From Alphaproteobacteria bacterium (lineage in GTDB: Bacteria > Pseudomonadota > Alphaproteobacteria > Rhizobiales > Xanthobacteraceae): 64,000 nucleotides of DNA. Under the pieces are notes generated by a model that worked only from the letters and a program-made list of their open reading frames with translations, was not told the DNA's origin and ran no database searches. The stretch is taken from positions 744,001-808,000 of the forward strand of contig JBBCGH010000001.1 in NCBI GenBank assembly GCA_037200445.1. Reading direction: 5' to 3'. Position 1 is the stretch's first letter, and every line of letters begins with the position of its first letter. Made by a program: the position numbers and the translations under genes. Positions 8,049 through 17,547 of this stretch are shown one piece after another.

Positions 8049-8122
8049 GCGCATGACCCCGAAAAGCATGTCCTCGACCCCGATCGGGGATGGGCACCGG
8101 TTTTCGGATCAAGGTCATGCGC
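8049..8122. repeat. Dispersed palindrome, GCGCATGA / TCATGCGC family (copy 1)
   Basis: Outer arms GCGCATGACC and GGTCATGCGC enclose CCGAAAAG ... GGTTTTCGG and an inserted perfect palindrome CCCCGATCGGGG (8078-8089). A shorter relative lies at 56850-56898 with the same outer arms and CCGAAAA/TTTTCGG core. This kind of intergenic element is widespread in Hyphomicrobiales. It could fold into a long hairpin in either strand. Confidence 0.8.
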
Positions 8123-8124
8123 AA

Positions 8125-8160
8125 AGGCAAAAGGGCCGCGACGCTGCCGCCGCGGCCCGG
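8125..8160 (-). terminator. Rho-independent terminator of the GlcG-like gene
   Basis: On the minus strand the sequence reads GGGCCGCG, a 10-nt loop, CGCGGCCC, then TTTTGCCTTTG. The 8-bp GC stem (8133-8158) and T-rich tail lie 24 bp past the stop codon at 8182, exactly where a terminator is expected. Confidence 0.8.
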
Positions 8161-8181
8161 AATTTGTCGGGGAATCGCGAT

Positions 8182-8676
8182 TTACTTAATGGTGTCCGCA
8201 CCCGCCTTGCAGGCCTGACCGTCCTGCGCGCTGGTCCCGCCGCTGCAGCCGATCGCGCCGATGACCTTGCCATCGCGCATCAATGGGATGCCGCCCTCGG
8301 AGGCGACGACGCCGTGCAGCGACAGAACGCTCGGTCCGCCGCCGTTGGCCCGATCCTCGAAGACCTTGGTCGGCCTGCGGAACGTCGCCGCGGCTTTGGC
8401 CTTGTCCTGCGCGATCTGGACCGAGGCGAACTGGGTCTGGTCCATCTTGCTGAAGCTGACGAGGAAACCGCTGTTCGACACGACCGCGACGGCCATGAGC
8501 CAGCCGTTCTTCTTGGCCTCCGCAACGGCGGCGGCGGCGGCGGCCTGGGCCTGCTCGAGAGTGACGCCGGGCTGGCCATATGTCGGCGCCGGGGCCGGCG
8601 TTGGGGCAGCCATTTCGGCCTGCGCGGTCGCGGCAAAAAGAACGCTGGCCGCCACCGCAATCACGGTTTTACGCAT
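8182..8676 (-). CDS. Secreted GlcG/HbpS-family (DUF336) protein
   Basis: 164 residues. Residues 1-20 form a Sec signal peptide ending in AQA. The rest is a GlcG/HbpS domain: a long Ala-rich helix (about 38-60), a beta sheet with VAVVSNSGFLVSFSKMD, and the C-terminal GGIPLMRDGKVIGAIGCSGGTSAQDG segment split by a turn, which is the conserved family core. Members bind haem or small ligands; some are part of glycolate utilisation loci, but no glc genes are nearby. It is monocistronic, with its own terminator. Confidence 0.88.
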   Translation of the reverse strand: MRKTVIAVAASVLFAATAQAEMAAPTPAPAPTYGQPGVTLEQAQAAAAAAVAEAKKNGWLMAVAVVSNSGFLVSFSKMDQTQFASVQIAQDKAKAAATFRRPTKVFEDRANGGGPSVLSLHGVVASEGGIPLMRDGKVIGAIGCSGGTSAQDGQACKAGADTIK

Positions 8677-8880
8677 TCATCTCCTCCCAATGGTTTTTCG
8701 GCGCCGGTAGCGCCTCGGTTGCATTTTGCGCGCGGAGCATAATCTGCCGCCGCGACAAGGGATACGGGGTCGTGTGCGGCTCGCGGACGCGTGATCCCTG
8801 ACGTGCATCGCACTTTCAGGATGTGAATGCGCGAGACGCTTTCAGTGCCTATATTGGGGCCACGATACGGAGGACACTGC

Positions 8881-9537
<657 letters not shown>

Positions 9538-9586
9538 TCGGTAGCCCTCAACCCGAGGAGCTCGCCGACGCTCTTGCGACGGCGGC

Positions 9587-9646
9587 GTCTCGAAGGGCGA
9601 GGGCGGATTAGTGGGCCATCCTTCGAGACGCGCCGCTACGCGGCGC
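9587..9646. repeat. Dispersed rhizobial-type palindrome between msrA and efp
   Basis: GTCTCGAAGG (9587-9596) pairs with CCTTCGAGAC (9620-9629), and a second hairpin GCGCCGC-TAC-GCGGCGC follows immediately (9630-9646), then CTCCTCAGGATGAGG. The composite, with CATCCTTCGAGACGC and CCTCAGGATGAGG, is a familiar intergenic repeat in Bradyrhizobium-like genomes. It may double as a bidirectional terminator between the convergent msrA and efp. Confidence 0.75.
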
Positions 9647-9667
9647 TCCTCAGGATGAGGACTAAAA

Positions 9668-10234
9668 TCAATCCTTCGCGCGCTCCACGTAGCTCCCGTC
9701 CGCGGTCATCACCACGATGCGCGTGCCTGTGGTGATGAACGGCGGCACCGCGGTGCGCACGCCATTCGCCAGCACGGCGGGCTTGTAGGATGACGACGCC
9801 GTTTGCCCCTTGGTGGTCGGTTCGGTATCGGTGACCTCGAGCGTGACCTTCTGGGGCAGCTCGATCGCAATCGGGTTGCCCTCGTGCACGCTGAGCTTCA
9901 CCTTCATCTCGGGGTGCAGGTAGGCGGCCTGCTCGCCGACGACGTCGTCCTGCATCGCCAGCTGCTCGTAATTTTCCATGTTCATGAAGTGAAAGCCATC
10001 GGCGTCCTGGTAGAGGAACTGATAATCGCGCTCCTCGACAGTCGCGCGCTCGACCTGCTCGGTGGTCTTGTAGCGCTGCTGGGTCTTCACGCCGTCGCTG
10101 ATCCGGCGCATGTCGATCTGCGTCGTCGGTGTTCCCTTGCCGGGAAAGAAGCTTTCGGCGTTCAGCACGACGTAAAGCCGTCCCTCGACATCAAGAACAT
10201 TGCCCTTGCGGACAGAACTGGCGATGACTCTCAC
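9668..10234 (-). CDS. efp: Translation elongation factor P
   Basis: 188 residues, the standard EF-P length, with the three KOW/OB-like beta domains. EF-P relieves ribosome stalling at polyproline. K33 in FFPGKGT occupies the position of the modified Lys34 of E. coli EF-P. The start is GTG at 10234 ([12 protein letters not shown]), matching known EF-P N-termini; the in-frame extension to 10357 encodes an unrelated sequence. The gene is divergent from epmA-epmB, which encode the enzymes that beta-lysylate this lysine, so all three form one functional unit. Confidence 0.95.
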   Translation of the reverse strand: MRVIASSVRKGNVLDVEGRLYVVLNAESFFPGKGTPTTQIDMRRISDGVKTQQRYKTTEQVERATVEERDYQFLYQDADGFHFMNMENYEQLAMQDDVVGEQAAYLHPEMKVKLSVHEGNPIAIELPQKVTLEVTDTEPTTKGQTASSSYKPAVLANGVRTAVPPFITTGTRIVVMTADGSYVERAKD

Positions 10235-10356
10235 GTGATGTTTTCCACTTGTCTGGGCGGCCGGGCTGGCCGAAATGTCGGGCGCACCATACTGATCTTC
10301 GCGATGTTCGCCAGTCCTTTCATACGGGGAAATCGGCCGGTCCGGGGCAGGGCACA

Positions 10357-11388
10357 ATGACCTCGTCCCCCTGGTGGGCGCCGCATGTTTATGCCGACCG
10401 GCGGCCGTTTCTCGCCGCGCGCAATCGGATTAAGGCAGCGGTCCGGGCATGGTTTACGGCACGGCACTTCTTCGAGGCCGAGACCGCGATCCTGCAGGTC
10501 TCGCCCGGCAACGAGGCGCATCTGCATGCCTTTGCGACCGATTTGGTTGCGGGGGACTTAAGCCGCACGCCGCTCTATCTGCACACGTCGCCTGAGTTCG
10601 CCGCCAAGAAGCTGCTCGCCGCCGGCGAGCCGCGGCTGTTCACCTTCGCGCGCGTGTTCCGCAACCGCGAGCGCAGCGCGCTGCATCACCCCGAGTTCAC
10701 CATGCTCGAGTGGTACCGGGCGAACGAGCCTTACGGCACGCTGATCGAGGATTGTGCGGGGCTGATGCGTGCAGCCGCCGAAGCGGCAGGCACGCGGCGC
10801 TTTGCCTTTCGCGGGCGCGAGGCCGATCCGTTTGGCGTACCGGAGCGGACCACGGTGGCGGAAGCCTTCCGCCGCTACGCCGGCATCGATCTGCTCGCGA
10901 TGCTCGATGACCGCGACGCGCTCGCGACCGCCGCAAAGGGGCTGGGAATGCGCGTGGCCGAAGACGATACGTGGGCCGACGTGTTCAGCCGCATTGTCGT
11001 GGAGAAGATCGAGCCGAATCTGGGGATCGGGCGCGCCACGATCCTCGACGAGTACCCCGTTTCAGAAGCCGCGCTCGCACGGCCGACGGCCCACGATTCG
11101 CGCGTCGCCGAGCGCTTCGAGCTCTATGTCTGCGGCGTCGAGATCGCCAACGCCTTCGGCGAGCTGACTGATGCGGCCGAGCAGCGCCGCCGGTTCGAGG
11201 CCGAGATGGCCGAGAAGGAGCGCGTGCATGGTGAGCGCTACCCCCTGGATGAGGATTTCCTTGCTGCGCTGGCACAGATGCCGCCTGCGTCGGGCATCGC
11301 GCTCGGCTTCGACCGGCTGGTGATGCTGGCAACCGGTGCGCAGCGCATCGAGCAGGTGCTGTGGACGCCGGTCGTCGATCCGCAGTAG
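10357..11388 (+). CDS. epmA: EF-P (R)-beta-lysine ligase EpmA (PoxA/GenX/YjeA)
   Basis: 343 residues resembling the catalytic core of class II lysyl-tRNA synthetase without the anticodon-binding domain. Motif 2 ([20 protein letters not shown], about 105-125) and motif 3 ([12 protein letters not shown] near the C-terminus) are present. It attaches beta-lysine to EF-P. It is divergent from efp with 122 bp between starts and followed after 10 bp by epmB. ATG at 10357 is chosen because homology begins there and the upstream extension falls in the shared promoter region. Confidence 0.94.
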   Translation: MTSSPWWAPHVYADRRPFLAARNRIKAAVRAWFTARHFFEAETAILQVSPGNEAHLHAFATDLVAGDLSRTPLYLHTSPEFAAKKLLAAGEPRLFTFARVFRNRERSALHHPEFTMLEWYRANEPYGTLIEDCAGLMRAAAEAAGTRRFAFRGREADPFGVPERTTVAEAFRRYAGIDLLAMLDDRDALATAAKGLGMRVAEDDTWADVFSRIVVEKIEPNLGIGRATILDEYPVSEAALARPTAHDSRVAERFELYVCGVEIANAFGELTDAAEQRRRFEAEMAEKERVHGERYPLDEDFLAALAQMPPASGIALGFDRLVMLATGAQRIEQVLWTPVVDPQ

Positions 11389-11398
11389 ACAGCGCGGC

Positions 11399-12436
11399 AT
11401 GACGATCCGTCTTCCATCCGAACTCATCGCGGCCGGGCTTGCGCCGCCGGAAAAGCTCGCCGATCTCGCGGCGGTCGCCACGCGTTACGCAGTTGCGATC
11501 ACGCCGGCGGTGGCCGAGCTGATCGACCGCGCTGATCCGCATGACCCGATCGCGCGCCAGTTCGTGCCGGACATCGCCGAGCTGACGACCACGCCCGAAG
11601 AACGCGCCGATCCGATCGGCGACGATGCGCATTCGCCGATCGAAGGAATCGTGCACCGCTATCCGGATCGCGTGCTCTTGAAGCTCGTGAACGTGTGCGC
11701 GGTCTACTGCCGCTTCTGCTTTCGGCGCGAGATGGTCGGGCCGGGCAGGAAGGCGCTCTCGGTCCAGCAGCTCGATGCCGCGCTCGGCTACGTGGCGGCG
11801 AATCCCGAGATCTGGGAGGTGATCCTCACCGGCGGCGATCCACTGGTGCTCTCGGCGCGCCGGCTCGGGACGGTCATCAGGCGCATTGCGGCGATCGGGC
11901 ACGTCAAGATTATCCGGCTGCACACGCGCGTGCCGGTCGTGTCCCCTGAGAAGATCACGCCCGCGCTCGTGCGTGCGCTCAAGACTTCCGGCGCAACCAC
12001 GTACGTCGCGCTGCACGCCAATCATCCGCGCGAGCTGACGCCCGCGGTGCGCGCTGCCTGTGCGCGCATCGTCGATGCCGGCATTCCGATGGTGAGCCAG
12101 TCGGTGTTATTGCGCGGTGTCAATGATGATGCGCAGACGCTCGAAGCATTGATGCGTGCCTTCGTCGAATGCCGCATCAAGCCGTACTACCTGCATCATG
12201 CAGATCTCGCGCCGGGCACGTCGCACTTCCGCACCTCGCTTCGTGAAGGCCAGGCTCTGATGCGCGCCTTGCGCGGTCGCGTGTCAGGGCTGGCGCAGCC
12301 GACTTATGTGCTTGATATCCCCGGCGGCCACGGCAAGGTGCCGATGGGCTCCCCCTACATCGACATGTGCGGCGAGGGGGGCGCGACGGTCGAAGATATC
12401 AACGGCCTGAAACACGACTATTCAGCAAATTCATGA
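11399..12436 (+). CDS. epmB: EF-P-associated L-lysine 2,3-aminomutase EpmB (radical SAM)
   Basis: 345 residues. C100, C104 and C107 (CAVYCRFC) form the radical-SAM iron-sulfur motif; the PLP/lysine-binding regions include ILTGGDPL and the C-terminal YVLDIPGGHGKVP segment where the PLP lysine is expected. It converts (S)-alpha-lysine to (R)-beta-lysine for EpmA. It lacks the C-terminal extension of clostridial lysine aminomutase, as expected for EpmB. It is in an operon with epmA. No gene for the hydroxylase EpmC is visible nearby. Confidence 0.94.
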   Translation: MTIRLPSELIAAGLAPPEKLADLAAVATRYAVAITPAVAELIDRADPHDPIARQFVPDIAELTTTPEERADPIGDDAHSPIEGIVHRYPDRVLLKLVNVCAVYCRFCFRREMVGPGRKALSVQQLDAALGYVAANPEIWEVILTGGDPLVLSARRLGTVIRRIAAIGHVKIIRLHTRVPVVSPEKITPALVRALKTSGATTYVALHANHPRELTPAVRAACARIVDAGIPMVSQSVLLRGVNDDAQTLEALMRAFVECRIKPYYLHHADLAPGTSHFRTSLREGQALMRALRGRVSGLAQPTYVLDIPGGHGKVPMGSPYIDMCGEGGATVEDINGLKHDYSANS

Positions 12437-12522
12437 TCACGAGCGCGATACCGGCATCGTGCCGGTCCGACGCTCTCCCTAGATGGATTTCGTGCCCGCG
12501 CCCATCGTAAAGGAGAGCCGCC

Positions 12523-12906
12523 ATGCCGTTCGTTCGAATCGATCTCGCTCGGGGCAAGCCGCTCGAGTACCGCAAGGCGATCGGCGAAATCGTCTATCAG
12601 GCAATGCGCGACGTCATCGACGTGCCGGAGAACGACAAGTTTCAGATCATCACGGAACACGCGCCGGGCGAACTCAATCTGGCCGAGAGCTTTTTCGGCA
12701 ATCACTACAGCGGCGATGTCATCCTGATCCAGATCACGATGTCGTTCGGGCGAACGGTCGAAAAGAAGCAGGCATTCTACAAGCGCATCGCGGATGACCT
12801 GCATGCGAAGTTGAAGGTGCGCCGCGATGACGTGGTGATCAACCTCGTCGAGGTCGCGAGGGAAAACTGGTCCTTCGGCGGTGGCATAGCGCAGTACGTG
12901 ACGTGA
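12523..12906 (+). CDS. Tautomerase-superfamily protein
   Basis: 127 residues. Pro2 immediately after the initiator Met is the catalytic general base of the 4-oxalocrotonate tautomerase superfamily. Length and the NLAESFFGNHYSGDVILIQIT region suit the longer tautomerase subgroup with two beta-alpha-beta units, usually annotated as tautomerase_2-like. AGGAG lies 6-7 bp upstream of the ATG. It is a single gene converging on the large aas-like gene, with only one base between the stops. Substrate unknown. Confidence 0.85.
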   Translation: MPFVRIDLARGKPLEYRKAIGEIVYQAMRDVIDVPENDKFQIITEHAPGELNLAESFFGNHYSGDVILIQITMSFGRTVEKKQAFYKRIADDLHAKLKVRRDDVVINLVEVARENWSFGGGIAQYVT

Positions 12907-12907
12907 A

Positions 12908-15900
12908 CTACGCCACCGCCTCCGCGGCCTGTGCCGGCATGCTTGCGGCGCGCTCTTTCACCAGCTTCGCGACGCCGACCATGTCGATCTTGCCGGTGCC
13001 GAGCACGGGCAGCTTCTCCAGATAAACCACCTCGGCCGGCACCATCAGGTCCGATGCGCCCTTCGATTTGGCGAACTGCTGGAACTCGCTGCGCGTCGCG
13101 CCCTTCTTCTGCGTGACCAGCACGAGGCGCTCGCCCTTGCGCGGGTCGGGCGCGGTTGCGACCGCGGAGAGGATATCCGGCCAGAGCTGCGCCGCCAGCG
13201 ACTCGACCGCCGCAAGCGAGATCATCTCGCCGCCGATCTTGGCGAAGCGCTTTGCGCGTCCCTTGATGGCGACGAAGCCCTGCGCGTCGATGGTCACGAT
13301 ATCGCCGGTGTCATGCCAGCCTTCCGGCGGCGGCTCGATCACGCCCGGATTGTCGGCCTTGAGGTAGCCGAGCATCACGTTCGGCCCGCGCACGTAGAGC
13401 CGCCCGCCTTCGTCGACGCCGGGCACCGCCTCCAGCCTTGGCTCCATTCCGGGCATCAGCCGCCCGACCGTGCCGAACTTGTTGAACATCGGCGTATTGA
13501 GCGCGAGCACCGGCGCGGTCTCGGTGACGCCGTAGCCTTCGAGGATGCGCAGCCCGAATTTTTCCATGTAGGTGCGGCGCGTCGATTCCCGTACGGGCTC
13601 GGCGCCCGCCACGATGTAGCGCAGCGAGCGGAAGTCATACGGATGCGCGGCGCGCGCGTATCCGGCGAGGAACGTGTCGGTGCCGAACACGATCGTGGCG
13701 TTCACGCCGTAGATCAGCTCCGGCACGGTGCGGTAGTGCAGGGGCGAGGGATAGAGATAGATCGGCACGCCCGAGACGAGCGGCAGGATCGTCCCGGCGG
13801 TCAGCCCGAATGAATGAAACACCGGCAGCACGTTGAACAGCTTGTCCTGCCGGCCGAAGTCGATGCGCGCTGCGGCCTGTGCGCAGTTCGCCAGCATGTT
13901 GCGGTGGGAGAGCACCACGCCCTTCGGCGTGCCCTCCGAGCCGGACGTGAACAGGATCGCGGCCGGATGGTCCGGCATGCGGGCGACCAGAGGCTTCTCA
14001 TAGGCGAGCAGGCCGCGCAGCTTGTCGGACGTGGTCACGGTGGCGCGCACGTCTTCGAGATAGATGACGGTCACTGACTGCGCGAGCTGCGCCACGACGG
14101 CATCGAGCTTGCCCTTCTCGACGAAGGCGCGCGAGGTGACGATGGTGGTCACCTCCGCGGCCTTGCAGGCGGCGAGGATGTTCGCGGCGCCGGCCGTGAA
14201 GTTGATCATCGCGGGCACGCGGCCCGCCGACATCACGCTAAGGATCGTCACCACGGCGCCGTTCGCGTTCGGCAGCATCACGCCGAGCGCCTTGCCCTCG
14301 GGGCTAAGCGGCATCAGCTTGCGGCCGAGCACGCGTGCGCCGACCAGCATGCGCTTGTAGGACAGCGAGCCGGTCAACGGGTCTTCGACCGCGACGCGCT
14401 TCCAGCCATGCACTTCGGCCGCGTCGACCACGGCCTGAAATACCGTGCGGTCGGTCGATGTGGTGCGGAACAAGAGATCGGACATGATCTCGTAGAGCGC
14501 CGCGCCTGCGGCCTGGCGGCGGTGGCGGCCCTTCAGCTCCTCGGCAACCGCGAGCTTCACCGGCGGCAGTACCGTGATCGTTACTTTCGGGAACCAGCGA
14601 CGGTGCACCTGAGCGCGCGACAGCCGTGAGAACGGCGTCGCCTCGAGGCCGTCGATCTTCACCGGTACGACCATCGCGCCGGACTTGTCGGCGATCAGGC
14701 CGACGCCGTCATAGACCTTCATCAGCGAGCCGGTCACGGTGATGCGCCCTTCGGGGAAGATCACCAGCGGCTCGCCTGCCTTGACGGCATTGATCAACGT
14801 GCGCGTCGCCATCGGCTTGCTGGGATCGAGCGGCATCGCGCGCGTGAGCTTGAGGAACGGCTTCACCCACCAGCGCTGCGCGATGTTGTAATCGATTGCG
14901 AACACCGGCTCCTTGTCCATCAGCGAGAGCGCAACCGCGGCATCGAGGAAGCTCACGTGGTTGAGCGCGATGATCGGATTGGGACCGGCCTTGTCGGGAT
15001 CGAGGTTCTCGACGCCCTTGACCTCCATGCGATACATCGCGCGCAGCATGGTGGTGAGGAAGTCGCGCAGGCCGTTCGCCGGCATGGTGCGGGCGACGAT
15101 CACCAGCGTGACGAAGTTGGCGACGCCGAGCAGCAGGAACAGTTGCGGCAGCGTCGCGCCGAACGCCTGCAGCGCAGCGACCACCAACGTGCCCCCAACG
15201 ATGAACGCCGCGTTGAGCACATTGACGGCGGCGATCGCGCGGGCGCGCTTGTCGGCGCCCGCCCAGGACTGCACCGCCGCGAATGCCGGCACGATGTAAA
15301 GGCCGCCTGCGATCGCCAGCCCCGCGAGGTCGATCGCGATGTGGATACCTTTCCACGAGGTGAATACCTCGCCGAGGTTCGCCGGGGCGCCAGTGTGCAG
15401 CACGCCGTAGGTAGAGACGCCGAGATCGAGCGCGAAGAGGCCGAGCAGCGCCGCCCCGAGCAGTGTGGGGAACAACACGATGCGGCCATGCGCGATCCAG
15501 GCCGCGAGCAGCGAACCGATCGCGATCGAGATCGAGAAGACCGCGAGATACGCGGTGACGACCTCCTCGGTCGCGCCAAGCACTTTCGTGACCAGCGGCG
15601 GCATCAGCGAGAGCGCGACGGCGCCGGCGAGCCAGAACCAGCTGGTGGTCAGGCTGCCCCACCGCAGCCGCTTGTCGGTCCAGAGATCCTTCAGGAGCGA
15701 GCCGGTCGAGCGCGCGATGTTCGGATCGATGGTGAGATTTGGCGCGCCTTGTCCGGTGCGCAGGATGAGCAGGCTCGAACTCCAGCAGAGCACCGCGAAC
15801 ACCATGATCATCGCGCCGAACCAGCCCGGATGATTGCCTTCCTTGGCGGCGAGGCCGCCGACGATGGTGCCGAACAGGATCGCCATGAAGGTCCCGCCCT

Positions 15901-16333
15901 CGACCAGCGCATTACCGGCGGGAAGCTCTTCCTTCTTCAGATGGTCGGGCAGAATTCCATACTTGATCGGCCCGAACAGCGTCGCGATGACGCCGAACAG
16001 GAACAGCGTGACGAACATGATCGGGATCGAGTGCAGCCAGAACCCGACGACGCCGAGGCCCGCAACGGCGATTTCCACGAGCTTCACGTTCCGCGCCATG
16101 ATCGCCTTGTCGAAGCGGTCGGCGAGCTGCCCGCCGAGACTGGAGAGGAAGAAGAACGGCCCAATGAACACCGCGGCGGTGAGCGTGATCAGCGCCTCGC
16201 GGTTCTCCACCCCCGGGGCAAACAGAATCAGGAACACGAGCGCGTTCTTCAGGAAGTTGTCGTTGAACGCCGAGAAGAACTGGCACCAGAACAGGGGCGC
16301 GAAGCGCCGCGACGTCATCAAGCGGTCGGACAT
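12908..16333 (-). CDS. LplT-type MFS transporter / PlsC-type acyltransferase / acyl-[ACP] synthetase fusion (Aas-like)
   Basis: 1141 residues in three parts. Residues 1-420: MFS transporter with about 12 membrane segments and the SAFNDNFLKNAL start typical of LplT. About 440-640: 1-acylglycerol-phosphate acyltransferase domain with NHVSFLD (458-464) and FPEGR (526-530). About 660-1135: AMP-forming acyl ligase with TSGSEGTPKG (796-805), the ATP loop, and GYGVTETAP. Known homologues flip lysophospholipid inward and re-acylate it; in E. coli these are two proteins, LplT and Aas. ATG at 16333 follows GAGAGGA; the in-frame upstream extension is unsupported. Third gene of the pspA operon. Confidence 0.9.
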   Translation of the reverse strand: MSDRLMTSRRFAPLFWCQFFSAFNDNFLKNALVFLILFAPGVENREALITLTAAVFIGPFFFLSSLGGQLADRFDKAIMARNVKLVEIAVAGLGVVGFWLHSIPIMFVTLFLFGVIATLFGPIKYGILPDHLKKEELPAGNALVEGGTFMAILFGTIVGGLAAKEGNHPGWFGAMIMVFAVLCWSSSLLILRTGQGAPNLTIDPNIARSTGSLLKDLWTDKRLRWGSLTTSWFWLAGAVALSLMPPLVTKVLGATEEVVTAYLAVFSISIAIGSLLAAWIAHGRIVLFPTLLGAALLGLFALDLGVSTYGVLHTGAPANLGEVFTSWKGIHIAIDLAGLAIAGGLYIVPAFAAVQSWAGADKRARAIAAVNVLNAAFIVGGTLVVAALQAFGATLPQLFLLLGVANFVTLVIVARTMPANGLRDFLTTMLRAMYRMEVKGVENLDPDKAGPNPIIALNHVSFLDAAVALSLMDKEPVFAIDYNIAQRWWVKPFLKLTRAMPLDPSKPMATRTLINAVKAGEPLVIFPEGRITVTGSLMKVYDGVGLIADKSGAMVVPVKIDGLEATPFSRLSRAQVHRRWFPKVTITVLPPVKLAVAEELKGRHRRQAAGAALYEIMSDLLFRTTSTDRTVFQAVVDAAEVHGWKRVAVEDPLTGSLSYKRMLVGARVLGRKLMPLSPEGKALGVMLPNANGAVVTILSVMSAGRVPAMINFTAGAANILAACKAAEVTTIVTSRAFVEKGKLDAVVAQLAQSVTVIYLEDVRATVTTSDKLRGLLAYEKPLVARMPDHPAAILFTSGSEGTPKGVVLSHRNMLANCAQAAARIDFGRQDKLFNVLPVFHSFGLTAGTILPLVSGVPIYLYPSPLHYRTVPELIYGVNATIVFGTDTFLAGYARAAHPYDFRSLRYIVAGAEPVRESTRRTYMEKFGLRILEGYGVTETAPVLALNTPMFNKFGTVGRLMPGMEPRLEAVPGVDEGGRLYVRGPNVMLGYLKADNPGVIEPPPEGWHDTGDIVTIDAQGFVAIKGRAKRFAKIGGEMISLAAVESLAAQLWPDILSAVATAPDPRKGERLVLVTQKKGATRSEFQQFAKSKGASDLMVPAEVVYLEKLPVLGTGKIDMVGVAKLVKERAASMPAQAAEAVA

Positions 16334-16399
16334 GCGGTGATTCCTCTCAAGGCGCGCGAATGTAGCGGCTTTTACGGTCGATTCGTGAACATTTGCCGA

Positions 16400-16448
16400 T
16401 GTCATCCCGGGTCTCCCCGGCGCAAGACCGGGGGCGCCCGGGATGACA
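16400..16448. repeat. Dispersed palindrome TGTCATCCCGGG / CCCGGGATGACA
   Basis: Perfect 12-bp outer arms (16400-16411, 16437-16448) with an inner hairpin CCCCGG-N7-CCGGGG. It lies between the YiaA/B-like and aas-like genes on their coding-strand transcript. Related longer elements are at 49101-49204 and 57867-57984. In mRNA it would form a stable hairpin and could reduce downstream expression or protect the 3' end of the upstream message. Confidence 0.85.
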
Positions 16449-16456
16449 GCTGGCGT

Positions 16457-16747
16457 TTACGCGGCGGTGCGCTCGATCCCCATCAGGAGCCGCTCGGCGC
16501 GGGCGTCCTCGATGCGGTTCACGAGTTTGCCGGACTCGTGCACGTCGCGCAGCGTCTTGGTCATGGTGATGCACGACTGGATCAAAAGGGCGGCGCCCAT
16601 CGCGAAGTAGGCTTTGATCCAGATGTCGATCGGCGCGAACAGGATGCCGAATCCGACCATCGCCACCGAGGCGAAGAACGACGCGTAGGTGAAGGTGATC
16701 CAGGCTGCCGAGTGGCCGCTGCCGGCGGTCTGCGTTTGGGTGCTCAT
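16457..16747 (-). CDS. YiaA/YiaB-family small membrane protein
   Basis: 96 residues with two transmembrane segments, about 16-36 and 44-62, and a charged helical tail (MTKTLRDVHESGKLVNRIED). The conserved inner-membrane pattern, including WIKAYFAMGAALLIQS, matches the YiaA/YiaB two-helix domain. Function is unknown in the family. AGGAGA precedes the ATG. It sits between pspA-like and aas-like genes on the same strand, suggesting a membrane-associated accessory of that module. Confidence 0.8.
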   Translation of the reverse strand: MSTQTQTAGSGHSAAWITFTYASFFASVAMVGFGILFAPIDIWIKAYFAMGAALLIQSCITMTKTLRDVHESGKLVNRIEDARAERLLMGIERTAA

Positions 16748-16805
16748 GAGTATCTCCTATGCTGTGTCAGGATTGCGAGGGTTCAGGTTCAGATTCAGAT
16801 CAGTT

Positions 16806-17510
16806 TCAGGCGGCCGGCGCCGGGGTGCCGGCCTTCGCTTTCAGGCGCTCGAGCACGCTCGCGGCGGTCGAGCGTGTTCGCTTGCCGAAGCCCGCCGCCT
16901 CGAGGCGGTCCGCGATGGCTGCAGGGTTCGGCTCGTTATCGAGCGCCTCGTAGGCGTTCGTCGCGGCCGCATCCTCGGCCTGCTTCTCGCGCAGGCGGCG
17001 CAGCGTCGCCTCCGCATCCGCAAGCGCGGTGCTGCCGCTCGGCGTGGCAAATCCGGAGCCAGCTTTGAGCCGGCGCACCGACTCGGCGGCCTGCGCGATG
17101 CGCCGGCCACGTTCGAGCTCGGAAAGCCGCTGGCTCGACTTGCGCACGGTCGCCTTCAGGCCGGCGATTTCCCGTGCGAAGGTTGCGCGCGCTTCGCGGA
17201 TCGAATCGCGATCCGCTTCCATCACGGCGATGGCTTCGGCGGCCTCGTTGGCTAGCTCCTCGCGGGAGCCGTTGAGCGCCGCGAGCGCGCGCTCCTCGAG
17301 ATCGGCGATGCGGGAGAGCGTCGTCTCCAGGCGCTTTCCCTCCGCCTCGTCCTGCGCGATGGCGATCGCCAGCGCGCGTTTGGCCCGTTCAATCCCCGCC
17401 GCCGAGTCGCGGATCTGCTGGTCGAGGATCAGCAGTGCGCTGCGGTCGGCGAATTCCTCCTCGGCGCGGAACGCCGCGCCGCGGAGGAGCGTCACAATGG
17501 TCTTGAGCAT
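16806..17510 (-). CDS. pspA: PspA/IM30-family membrane-stress protein
   Basis: 234 residues, almost entirely alpha-helical coiled coil, with the family N-terminus (MLKTIVTLLRG) and the LILDQQIRD helix. PspA proteins form rods or rings on the inner membrane and limit proton leakage. The C-terminal part is Ala-rich and shorter on conserved helices than in E. coli. GGAGA lies 6 bp before the ATG. It is the first gene of the minus-strand operon whose sigma-70-like promoter (17548-17576) overlaps TetR-type operators. No pspF, pspB or pspC is nearby, so control seems to be by the divergent TetR protein. Confidence 0.88.
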   Translation of the reverse strand: MLKTIVTLLRGAAFRAEEEFADRSALLILDQQIRDSAAGIERAKRALAIAIAQDEAEGKRLETTLSRIADLEERALAALNGSREELANEAAEAIAVMEADRDSIREARATFAREIAGLKATVRKSSQRLSELERGRRIAQAAESVRRLKAGSGFATPSGSTALADAEATLRRLREKQAEDAAATNAYEALDNEPNPAAIADRLEAAGFGKRTRSTAASVLERLKAKAGTPAPAA

Positions 17511-17527
17511 GGTGTTCTCCGCTGCTA

Positions 17528-17540
17528 TGAACGTTGTTCA
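17528..17540. promoter_or_regulatory. Operator site 1, TGAAC-GTT-GTTCA
   Basis: Perfect palindrome with 5-bp arms and a 3-bp spacer, between the -10 region and start codon of pspA. It is one of three sites with the same arms in 72 bp; the divergent TetR protein is the obvious candidate to bind it. Confidence 0.8.
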
Positions 17541-17547
17541 CAACTGA

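Noticed and set aside
14957-17068. 703-residue plus-strand frame opposite the aas-like/pspA operon
   Set aside because: Antisense shadow; Glu/Arg/His-rich with no domain. The minus-strand genes explain the region.
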